Assembly: GCA_019459525.1 (NCBI GenBank)
Contig: JAIBEY010000030.1
Span: 1-64,000, forward strand
Length of the DNA stretch: 64,000 bases
Source of the DNA: Prolixibacteraceae bacterium
GTDB lineage: Bacteria > Bacteroidota > Bacteroidia > Bacteroidales > Prolixibacteraceae
Reading direction: 5' to 3'
The position numbers were made by a program, and so were the translations under genes. The notes below the pieces were generated by a model. The model ran no database searches, was not told where the DNA came from, and saw only the letters and a program-made list of their open reading frames with translations. Within the stretch, counting starts at the first letter, position 1, and each line of letters opens with the position of its first letter. Shown here piece after piece: positions 37,911 to 45,191 of the stretch.

Positions 37911-39479
37911 TTACTGCATTAACTCATTTAAGTATGTATCCATTTCAGCCTGTACAATTTTTAATTCGCCTTCCAGCTTTTCGATTTCCTTTTGTACGGC
38001 TGCAATATCCACTTCAGCTTCTTCTTCAAAAGTATCCACATATCGGGGGATATTCAGGTTAAAATCGTTTTCCTGTATTTCCTCAAAAGTGGCTACATAG
38101 CTAAATTTATCTTCCACAATTCCGGCTTGCAATTTGCCTTCATTGAAATTGCGATAGGTTTCAACAATGTGATCAATATCAGTGGATCGCAGTCTGTTCT
38201 GGTTTTTAGCCGATTCGTATTGTTTGCTGGAATCAATAAACAATACATTGGTATTGGCGACTTTGCCGCGATTGAAAATCAAAATGGCAGCAGGAATACC
38301 AGTTCCGAAAAACAGGTTGGCAGGTAAGCCAATTACGGCTTCCAAAATATTCTCTTCTATCGTTTTTTGTCTGATTTTTCCTTCGCTGGCACCACGGAAC
38401 AGAACTCCATGTGGAACAACCACACCAACTTTACCATGGCCTTCATATGCAGTTTCAATCATGTGACTAATAAAAGCCCAATCACCTTTGCTTTTGGGTG
38501 GTGTACCTCTCCAAAAGCGATTGTATTGGTCGGTTTCAGGGTCCCAACTTATCACAGTTTTCTCACCTTCTTTGTCTTCCACTTTTCCCCATTTATCCAA
38601 ACTAAAAGGTGGATTAGCTACCACTGTATCAAACTTCATTAGTGCATCGCCTTCTTTCAGTTTCGGGTTACGAATGGTGTCTCCCCAGCGAATGGTAGCT
38701 TTATCAAAACCATGTAAAAACATATTCATCACAGCCAGTGCCCAGGTGCTGCCATTGGCTTCCTGTCCGTAAAGTGAGAAATTATCAGAGCCAACTTCTT
38801 CGCCAGCCTTGATCAATAAGGATGCAGAACCACAGGTTGGGTCACAAATCCGCGATCCGGGTTTCGATTTGGTGAGTTTGGCAATGAGTGTTGAAACTTC
38901 CTTTGGAGTAAAAAATTCACCGGCTTTTTTTCCAGCATCACTGGCAAAGTTTTCAATCAGAAACATGTATGCACCACCAATAATATCAGTTCCTTCCAAG
39001 TGAGATGGTCGCAGGTCTAAAGTATCTTTGTTAAAATCGAGCAAAAGGTTTTTTAAACGTGTGTTTTTGTCTTTTGTGTCGCCCAACACGCTGCTGTTGA
39101 AATTGATATTCTGGAAAATTCCCGCACCGTCCTCGCTGTAAAGTTTGTCGCGGTTGGCTTCGACCAAGTCTTCCAAACCAATATCGATCAACTCACCAAT
39201 ATTGAGTTCATTGCGGTGTTCAAACAAATAGTTAAAATGACTATGCTCTGGTACCACAAAGCGTTCATGTTTCATTGCTCTTTCGGCTCTTTCATTGTCT
39301 CCATTGTATTTGGTTAGATATGTTTCGTATTTGTCATCGTGTACATCGCTAAGGTATTTTACGAAGAGCATGGTCAACACATAGTCCTTGTAAATGCTTG
39401 GATCAATGCTTCCCCGAAATGTGTCACAAGCTTTCCAAACTGCATCATTGATGTCTTTCTGCGAGATTTTTTTAGTCAT
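37911..39479 (-). CDS. hsdM: Type I restriction-modification methylase subunit M
   Basis: A 522-aa N6-adenine methyltransferase. An N-terminal HsdM_N helical domain (about 8-140) is followed by the catalytic domain, with AdoMet motif I DPTCGSASLLIKAG near 217 and the catalytic NPPF near 289. A C-terminal coiled coil (EIEKLEGELKIVQAEMD) should contact HsdS. It starts 4 bp after the short S-like gene and ends 1 bp before the helicase gene. Confidence 0.95.
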   Translation of the reverse strand: MTKKISQKDINDAVWKACDTFRGSIDPSIYKDYVLTMLFVKYLSDVHDDKYETYLTKYNGDNERAERAMKHERFVVPEHSHFNYLFEHRNELNIGELIDIGLEDLVEANRDKLYSEDGAGIFQNINFNSSVLGDTKDKNTRLKNLLLDFNKDTLDLRPSHLEGTDIIGGAYMFLIENFASDAGKKAGEFFTPKEVSTLIAKLTKSKPGSRICDPTCGSASLLIKAGEEVGSDNFSLYGQEANGSTWALAVMNMFLHGFDKATIRWGDTIRNPKLKEGDALMKFDTVVANPPFSLDKWGKVEDKEGEKTVISWDPETDQYNRFWRGTPPKSKGDWAFISHMIETAYEGHGKVGVVVPHGVLFRGASEGKIRQKTIEENILEAVIGLPANLFFGTGIPAAILIFNRGKVANTNVLFIDSSKQYESAKNQNRLRSTDIDHIVETYRNFNEGKLQAGIVEDKFSYVATFEEIQENDFNLNIPRYVDTFEEEAEVDIAAVQKEIEKLEGELKIVQAEMDTYLNELMQ

Positions 39480-39483
39480 GGAT

Positions 39484-40041
39484 TTATTTTATTTCATTAA
39501 TTATTAACTGGTGAATGTATTTTTCGCGAAGGATTTCAATTTCTTTCTTCAGTTCTTTCTCTTTATTCCGTAGCTGAGTGATTTTTAAAACCAGTTTCTG
39601 TGCTTTCAAGTCAGGAATGAAAATTTCCAGATCATCCAGTACGGCTTTTGAAATAGATGCAATAGAAGTTCCTCGTGCCAGATTCTTAAGGAACTGCTGA
39701 GTGTCATGATTATTCAGATACCAGGCCAGATATTGCGGTAAAACCGCTTCGCTTAGTGTTCGGATAACAAAAAATGAAGTAGAAGCAACAGATGGAGGAT
39801 AATGATCTTCAAAAACAGCTGCAAAGTTTTTTGTGCCTTTTGCAGCGAAGAGCACATCACCAATTTTCAGGATATGTTTTTCGCTTATATCGTCAGCCAT
39901 TAAATCTGGATCTAGCTCACTCAAGAGTAATCCATTTTCATCAAAGTGCCGGACCTGCAAATAGACAATGTCACCATTATGTGTCGGCTTGGCAAAAACT
40001 CCTGTCTGAATTGTAGCAATATTTTTTAATTGAGTTTTCAA
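39484..40041 (-). CDS. Half-size HsdS-like specificity protein (single TRD)
   Basis: A 185-aa protein with one TRD-like region (LKNIATIQTGVF... to SKAVLDDLEIFIPDL) and a C-terminal coiled coil (about 150-180). That corresponds to half of a normal HsdS. The only available start is TTG at 40041: a stop lies four codons upstream and no early ATG exists. It is the first gene of the operon, directly behind the predicted promoter. It could dimerise as a half-subunit, or be a truncated S that modulates the full one. Confidence 0.78.
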   Translation of the reverse strand: MKTQLKNIATIQTGVFAKPTHNGDIVYLQVRHFDENGLLLSELDPDLMADDISEKHILKIGDVLFAAKGTKNFAAVFEDHYPPSVASTSFFVIRTLSEAVLPQYLAWYLNNHDTQQFLKNLARGTSIASISKAVLDDLEIFIPDLKAQKLVLKITQLRNKEKELKKEIEILREKYIHQLIINEIK

Positions 40042-40062
40042 ATTATTTATCTAAGTAATAAT

Positions 40063-40097
40063 TCTACAAATGTAGATATTGTTTTCATAAATGCAAT
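40063..40097 (-). promoter_or_regulatory. Promoter and palindromic operator of the defence operon
   Basis: Read on the minus strand, ATTG (40094-40097), a 19-bp spacer and TACATTTG (40067-40074) fit the Bacteroidota -33/-7 promoter (TTTG, N19-21, TAnnTTTG) with one mismatch. The perfect 14-bp palindrome TCTACAAATGTAGA (40063-40076) covers the -7 box. The TTG start of the first operon gene is 22 bp downstream. A repressor bound here would block the whole operon. Confidence 0.55.
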
Positions 40098-40327
40098 GAT
40101 TTAGTCAATTTATTTTTAAGTATTGTGTGTACAAACATCAATTCATAGCTATTCAATTACTCATTTTCTTAGTATTATATAGATGCTATTTAAAGAAATC
40201 TTTGTTCTAATTTAGTAATAAAAATATGTTATACGATTGATATACAGCATTATAACATCTGGAAATAACTGTAATTTAAGTAGCTTGCGTTCGATATGTT
40301 TAAATTGATTTTATTAAGACTATTAAG

Positions 40328-42256
40328 ATGAAAAGTAACCTTCAAGTTTTAGAAGATGAGATTTTTGAAAAGTATCCGAACTGGTGCAATAAACTAATAT
40401 TTAAGGATTATTTGTCTGGTGCAGTATATGGTAAAGGTTCTCCATATGCTATTGTTGAGACACCTTTTGGATTGCATCAGGTTTCAGTTGGGAATTTGCG
40501 AAAAGGAAATTATCCAACAAAAAAAACCGCAACCGATCAAAATGAATATGATAAAAACTATAGCGTACACATGATTAAAATTCTTGGAGAAGAACTTTTC
40601 TTATTAAATCCGGAATGGGAAAATAAACTTGAGTTAATACAATATATCCAAGGTAAAAATTACAAATTAGACCAAAAAGTGGACCTTGATGGGGGACCAT
40701 TTTTAAAAGTCAGGACAGAAATTGGAATTCATATTGTTCCCGTTTCCCGTTTGAGAAATGGATATTTTCCATCGCTAAACTCGGCAATTGAGCTGTTTAC
40801 TAATGAGGTGAAAGAGTTAAATTATACTGATGCAAGATTGTTAAATTACTACACTGTAATGTCGAAAATCAATGAAATATCAGAGATCAGCGAATATTTG
40901 GATATTTCACAAGTTGAAAACAAAAAGCTTGAACAAATAGAAAAAGAGAAAAACTGGTATCTGGTAAAAGACATAATAAATGATGAATACTTTTATCAAA
41001 GAAGAGTATCTATTGTTAAAAACAGGATGCCATCTATTAAATTAGCATTTAATGAGGCCTCTCTTTTGAATAAGATCACCCCAAACTATAAACGTCAAAA
41101 TCCAATAAAGATCATAAAGAGAATTGGGAAAATTAGGGACGAACTGTCATATGAAATTGAATGGTGTGGTTGCCTATTTGTAAAGGAATTAAGCTGGATT
41201 ATAAATAAAAAAGGTCGAGAACCGAGACGATTAAAGGGCTGTAAGTTGAGTTTGGGTGAAACTGCCAATAAAGTGTTTCAATTCAGAAATCCAGAAATGG
41301 CTGTGTGTTTCACCATCAAAGAGTATCTCCCCAATAAAAAACATCCAAGAGTTATACTCTCTGATAATAAAAAAGTTACCTATGATTTTCGATGGAGCGA
41401 TATTTTAGCGGGCAAAACTCCTGGAATGAGATCAGCTACTTACATGCCAGACTATATTTACAGAGAGATGAAAGAAGAAAATAGTGCATTATGTGATAAA
41501 ATAGAAATCCTTAGTTTTGCTGAGACTAAAGGAAAAAGTAATGCTCGACTGATAAAAGTCAAATATTTACTATATGACACTATTCACGAAGTTTATAAAT
41601 CAGTACTAATCTCAGGAGAAAATTTAACAATAGAATCAGCAATTGATCCGTTGGATTTTGTTTGTAAAAAAATCAAGGTTGATTCTCCCGATTTGGATAA
41701 TAAAATTGAGATCTTAGAAATTGGAACAAAAAATCGGATAACAAAACGGAGCAATAGAGAGAAGGAATCGCAAGTATTAATAAAAGTATTAAAAACACAA
41801 GTAGACTATTGGGTTCCATTGACTTACTTACAAAAAAACCATTACCTCTGCGCCATTTTGGGGGAATGGTCACACCTACCTATTCATGCAATTATTAAAA
41901 TTGATCCGTCAAAACTACTGAATGTGTACTTTATCCAAATGATACATACTTCTGGAATTCAATCGTATAAAATTGGATGGACACTTCATGACACCCCAGC
42001 CAAAAGGGTTAAAACAATGGGAAATGGATGGTTGCTGCATAGCTGCATTTGTTTTGAACTACAAACTGCCATAGATATTTATGAATTTGAAAGAGCTTAT
42101 AAAAAGATTCCCACTCCCGAAATTCCAAAGGAATATAGACCCAATAATGGTTTTACGGAGTTAATTTGGCATGAAATCTTAGCAGAAAAATGGGAGTTAT
42201 TATCCAAGGCAAAGATGACTTTTGAGGAAGTTAAAGACCTCCTCAAAAACATCTAA
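40328..42256 (+). CDS. GIY-YIG-like protein with N-terminal repeats
   Basis: A 642-aa protein. Two diverged copies of an N-terminal module are visible: one about 10-60 (EKYPNWCNKLIFKDYLSG... HQVSVGNLRKGNYP) and one about 90-150 (NPEWENKLELIQYIQG... HIVPVSRLRNGYFP). Both may bind DNA or a partner. The C terminus (about 528-615) has the GIY-YIG-like pattern VYFIQMI...YKIGWT, then AKRVKTMG and a later Glu (YEFERAYKK), most like the T5orf172/MUG113 type. It is divergent from the defence operon and is the last full gene before attR. A nuclease role is inferred. Confidence 0.7.
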   Translation: MKSNLQVLEDEIFEKYPNWCNKLIFKDYLSGAVYGKGSPYAIVETPFGLHQVSVGNLRKGNYPTKKTATDQNEYDKNYSVHMIKILGEELFLLNPEWENKLELIQYIQGKNYKLDQKVDLDGGPFLKVRTEIGIHIVPVSRLRNGYFPSLNSAIELFTNEVKELNYTDARLLNYYTVMSKINEISEISEYLDISQVENKKLEQIEKEKNWYLVKDIINDEYFYQRRVSIVKNRMPSIKLAFNEASLLNKITPNYKRQNPIKIIKRIGKIRDELSYEIEWCGCLFVKELSWIINKKGREPRRLKGCKLSLGETANKVFQFRNPEMAVCFTIKEYLPNKKHPRVILSDNKKVTYDFRWSDILAGKTPGMRSATYMPDYIYREMKEENSALCDKIEILSFAETKGKSNARLIKVKYLLYDTIHEVYKSVLISGENLTIESAIDPLDFVCKKIKVDSPDLDNKIEILEIGTKNRITKRSNREKESQVLIKVLKTQVDYWVPLTYLQKNHYLCAILGEWSHLPIHAIIKIDPSKLLNVYFIQMIHTSGIQSYKIGWTLHDTPAKRVKTMGNGWLLHSCICFELQTAIDIYEFERAYKKIPTPEIPKEYRPNNGFTELIWHEILAEKWELLSKAKMTFEEVKDLLKNI

Positions 42257-42286
42257 TAGGATTAAATTTATTTAAGTAAGGACAAT

Positions 42287-42436
42287 TCATTTATAGGCCG
42301 AAGACCCGGGGAGTATTTCCCCATTTGTGAATTTTATCAATGCAGGTATAGTGTCATCGTATCCGCGCAATACAGTCAATTTTTGAAAAACATGTTTTTT
42401 AAATTTTGGAGAACACTGTTTAGGAATGCCAACCAT
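42287..42436 (-). CDS. Small hypothetical protein (49 aa), paralogue of 18500
   Basis: A complete short ORF from ATG at 42436 (MVGIPKQCSPKFKK). It contains KLTVLRGYDDTIPALIKF and then a GE..PG element, the same pattern as the ORF at 18500-18682. It lies 150 bp from the right attachment site, convergent with the GIY-YIG-like gene. Function unknown. Confidence 0.5.
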   Translation of the reverse strand: MVGIPKQCSPKFKKHVFQKLTVLRGYDDTIPALIKFTNGEILPGSSAYK

Positions 42437-42586
42437 ATTTTATGGTCTTTAAAATTGATAACCCAACTAGAATTTCTAAATTTGCTTTCGGATGTTCTTT
42501 GAGTGATATGCAATAAAGAGGTGTGAAATTCGAGACCTTTAAAAGCAACAGTAACGTATATATTTGATTTAAAGCTATTTACAATA

Positions 42587-42614
42587 TAGGTTCAAGTCCT
42601 ACCTGGAGAGCCAA
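42587..42614 (+). repeat. Right attachment site (attR), 28-bp direct repeat
   Basis: Exact copy of 14716-14743, carrying only the T-arm and acceptor 3' strand of tRNA-Asn. No tRNA 5' half is present upstream, so it is a repeat left by integration and not a second tRNA gene. Confidence 0.9.
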
Positions 42615-42620
42615 AATTAA

Positions 42621-42655
42621 AAAACGTCTGAAATCAATGATTTCAGACGTTTTTT
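42621..42655 (+). terminator. Original chromosomal terminator of tRNA-Asn
   Basis: AAAACGTCTGAAATCA pairs perfectly with TGATTTCAGACGTTTT (16 bp), followed by TTTTTGTTTTT. It lies 7 bp past attR, where the uninterrupted tRNA-Asn would have ended. The island displaced it. Confidence 0.85.
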
Positions 42656-42729
42656 GTTTTTATACACATCCGCTATACTATATCTTCACCACTTTCTGGG
42701 TATTTTTTCAGATTGATTTATAGCAAAAT

Positions 42730-42761
42730 AAAGGGTCCAAACCGAATGATTTGAACCCTTT
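42730..42761 (-). terminator. Terminator after the sugar isomerase-like gene
   Basis: AAAGGGTTCAAA / TTTGGACCCTTT hairpin (one mismatch) on the minus strand, followed by ATTTTG. It lies about 55 bp past the stop of the 42816 gene. Confidence 0.6.
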
Positions 42762-42815
42762 GATATGTTATTTATCCCAATGGGATAAAACGCGTAATGG
42801 TAAATTACAGGTAAA

Positions 42816-43721
42816 CTATTTCAGGATCTTTGTTGTGATATTCGTAATACTTGTTTCGATGGCTTCAAATGGTTTTCCATTGCCTTGGTTATCATCTTCA
42901 ACAAAAATGTATTTTGCTCCTGCAACTTCTTTGGCTGTCAGTATCTTTTTGAAATCAATCACCCCTTCGCCCACCGCACATACATCATCTTTAATTACAT
43001 CAAAGAATGGAGCTTCGTTGGTCTTCATATCTTTAAAGTGCAAAAGCTGGAACCTGCCCGGATATTTGTTAAACATCGCAATCGGATCCTGACCTGCTTT
43101 TGATGCCCAGAAAAGGTCTAATTCCATGGTGATCAAATCGGCATCCATTTCAGGCATAAAAATATCGTAGTACGGCACCACTCCATCCATATTGGCAAAC
43201 TCAAAATTGTGGTTGTGATAGGCGAACTGAATTCCAACACCTTTCATTATCCTACCAACTTCATTCCAGTCGGCGATCATCTTTTTATAGGTTTCAATGG
43301 TGCGGTCAGGCTCATTAACCCAAGGCTGTACGCAATATTTAACGCCAACTTCAGCATGAGCATCGGCCATCGCTTTTGCCGTTTCCGGAGTAATCCCGGT
43401 CGATTCAACTGCTGCATGGCTACTCAACACTTCCATGCCAAGGTCGTTAACCATTTTTTTGAATTCGGCAGGAGCAAATCCATAAAATTTACCGTCAGCG
43501 TAACCAGCCAATTCCAGGTTTTTATAACCAATATCAGATACCTTTTTTAATGTTCCGGGAACATCGGCACTCATTGCATCGCGAATAGTATAAAGTTGTA
43601 TGCCTACACCAAAGCTTTTGCGGTCAACGGCAACACTTGATTTACATCCAGTAGCACCGAATAACATCATACTGATTGACCCCGCTGCCGAAATTTTTAA
43701 GAATTCTCGTCTGTTTTGCAT
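42816..43721 (-). CDS. Sugar-phosphate isomerase/epimerase-like lipoprotein
   Basis: A 301-aa xylose-isomerase-like TIM-barrel protein. It starts MQNRREFLKISAAGS with a Tat-type NRREFLK motif, a hydrophobic stretch and a lipobox ending GATGC, so it is probably exported and lipid-anchored. Barrel motifs include LELAGYADGKFYG, HNHNFEF and ITMELDLFW, with conserved His/Glu/Asp metal ligands. Family members isomerise or epimerise sugars or inositols; the substrate is not determinable. It lies next to a LacI-type regulator gene on the same strand, consistent with sugar utilisation. Confidence 0.85.
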   Translation of the reverse strand: MQNRREFLKISAAGSISMMLFGATGCKSSVAVDRKSFGVGIQLYTIRDAMSADVPGTLKKVSDIGYKNLELAGYADGKFYGFAPAEFKKMVNDLGMEVLSSHAAVESTGITPETAKAMADAHAEVGVKYCVQPWVNEPDRTIETYKKMIADWNEVGRIMKGVGIQFAYHNHNFEFANMDGVVPYYDIFMPEMDADLITMELDLFWASKAGQDPIAMFNKYPGRFQLLHFKDMKTNEAPFFDVIKDDVCAVGEGVIDFKKILTAKEVAGAKYIFVEDDNQGNGKPFEAIETSITNITTKILK

Positions 43722-43934
43722 AGTTTTAATTTGTTTGTGTTATTTAAGTTTGATTGATTCAGAAAGGATAAAAGTAATACTCTCGTTTCAAGCTCCAAAA
43801 CTAAGATGGTAAAAAATACAATTTAATGAAGTAAAACCCTGAAGATTTAATACGATCGGATTAAATTTCGGGTGAATGGAAGAAAGGTCCAGGCTCAAAA
43901 TAGGCCTTACTACCACCTGTCTCCGCCTGAAAAA

Positions 43935-44954
43935 CTACTTCACCGACGATTTCCGAACCACCAGTTTGGTATTCAGCACAACCTGATCGGGTTTCGCCTC
44001 CGGATTTTCTATCCGCTTAAAAAACAGGCGGGCTGCCTCCTGCCCCATCTCAAAAGTGGGATGGGTAATCGATGTCAGGGCCGGATCAACCACGGTCGAA
44101 TGAAATTCATCGGTGAAACCCACCAATGCCACATCCTCAGGAATCCGAAGGCCACGGCTCTTTATCTCTTTCATGGCCGCAAAGGCTATGGTGTCGTTAA
44201 TGCCAAAGATGGCATCCGGTGGTTCGGGCAAACTGAGCAACCGGCCTGTTGCTTCAATGGCATCGTTCGAACTGAGGTTACATTTCTCGAGCAATTCCGG
44301 ACGAAATTCCAGCCCGCAGCTTTTTAATCCGGAAAGGTATCCACGGGTACGTTCCTGCGAAATACTCAGGTGGTCGGGGCCAGCAATGTAGCCAATGCGG
44401 CGAAACCCATTCCGGTAAAAGTGTCTGGTAATTTTTTGAGCAGCATCTTCATTATCAACTACCACAGTTGGCACTTCGCCCATTCGGCAAACCCGGTCGA
44501 AAAAAACAAGTGGAATCTGGTTTTGTATCAGACGATCGAAATGTTCATACGATCGCGTTTCCTGGCTCAGGCAAACAATCAATCCTTCAACCCTGGTTTT
44601 TAGTAAGTTATTAACGGCTTTGATTTCTTTTTGAAGGGTTTCATTCGACGAGGCAATCAGGATATAATAGCCCTTTTCTTCGGCAACCTGTTCAATTCCT
44701 GAAATAATTGAGGAATAAAAGTGTGTAACTAAATCAGGAACAATTACTCCAATCATTCGGGTAGCCTGTTTCAAAAGACCCATAGCCAGCGGATTAGGAG
44801 TATAGTTTCGTGCGGCCGCCAGTTGTTGTATTTTCCGTGTCACTTCAGGACTGATGTCGGGATGATTATTCAGCGCCCTGGAAACCGTTGAAATGGAAAC
44901 TCCGATTTCGTTTGCCAGATCTTTTAGCGACACATGTCTTTTGCCTTTCTCCAT
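43935..44954 (-). CDS. LacI-family transcriptional regulator
   Basis: A 339-aa repressor. The N-terminal LacI helix-turn-helix reads VSLKDLANEIGVSISTVSRALNN, followed by the hinge region NYTPNPLAMGL. A periplasmic-binding-protein-like effector domain occupies about 60-335 (MIGVIVPDLVTHFYSSIISGIEQ). It is divergent from the epimerase/nucleotide-sugar cluster, and tandem palindromes typical of LacI operators lie between the two, so it probably controls that cluster and itself. The effector is unknown, presumably a sugar. Confidence 0.93.
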   Translation of the reverse strand: MEKGKRHVSLKDLANEIGVSISTVSRALNNHPDISPEVTRKIQQLAAARNYTPNPLAMGLLKQATRMIGVIVPDLVTHFYSSIISGIEQVAEEKGYYILIASSNETLQKEIKAVNNLLKTRVEGLIVCLSQETRSYEHFDRLIQNQIPLVFFDRVCRMGEVPTVVVDNEDAAQKITRHFYRNGFRRIGYIAGPDHLSISQERTRGYLSGLKSCGLEFRPELLEKCNLSSNDAIEATGRLLSLPEPPDAIFGINDTIAFAAMKEIKSRGLRIPEDVALVGFTDEFHSTVVDPALTSITHPTFEMGQEAARLFFKRIENPEAKPDQVVLNTKLVVRKSSVK

Positions 44955-45034
44955 AGTTTTTAAAACAAGCGATTACCTACGCAAAGCTAACAGATTATTC
45001 CGAGGTAGATGTTCCTCAACACATTTTTCGAAAC

Positions 45035-45058
45035 GCAAACCTTTGCGCAAACCTTTGC
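45035..45058. promoter_or_regulatory. Tandem LacI-type operators
   Basis: Two exact adjacent copies of the palindromic 12-mer GCAAACCTTTGC (arms GCAAA/TTTGC around CC) at 45035-45046 and 45047-45058. They lie 81 bp upstream of the LacI-family start and 134 bp upstream of the divergent epimerase gene. The size and symmetry suit LacI-family binding. Confidence 0.6.
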
Positions 45059-45191
45059 ACTATTTTGCTGAACCTGAACGTATTGTGCGAAGCGTTTTTT
45101 ATACCAATCTTTGTATGATCAATATTCGCAACATAGCGTTTTTCAACGCGTTAATGCATGATGATTCATTATTACTATTAAAATATACAAC

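Larger units (their letters stand above)
14716..42614. mobile_element. Integrated genomic island at tRNA-Asn (about 27.9 kb)
   Basis: The tRNA-Asn 3' end at 14716-14743 recurs exactly at 42587-42614, and a tyrosine recombinase gene begins 250 bp inside the left repeat. This is the classic product of site-specific integration into a tRNA 3' end. Cargo: two HTH proteins of excisionase type, an SF2 helicase-like protein, an AbiE toxin-antitoxin, an 11-gene restriction/defence operon, a GIY-YIG-like protein, and several pseudogenes. No relaxase, coupling protein, capsid or portal genes are seen, so it is neither a complete conjugative element nor a prophage. Confidence 0.9.

Noticed and set aside
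42587-42614. Second tRNA-Asn gene
   Set aside because: Only the T-arm and acceptor 3' strand are present; the bases upstream cannot form D or anticodon arms. It is the attR repeat.
14716-42614. Conjugative transposon or prophage
   Set aside because: No relaxase, TraG/VirD4-type coupling protein, tra genes, terminase, portal or capsid genes were found among the translated frames.
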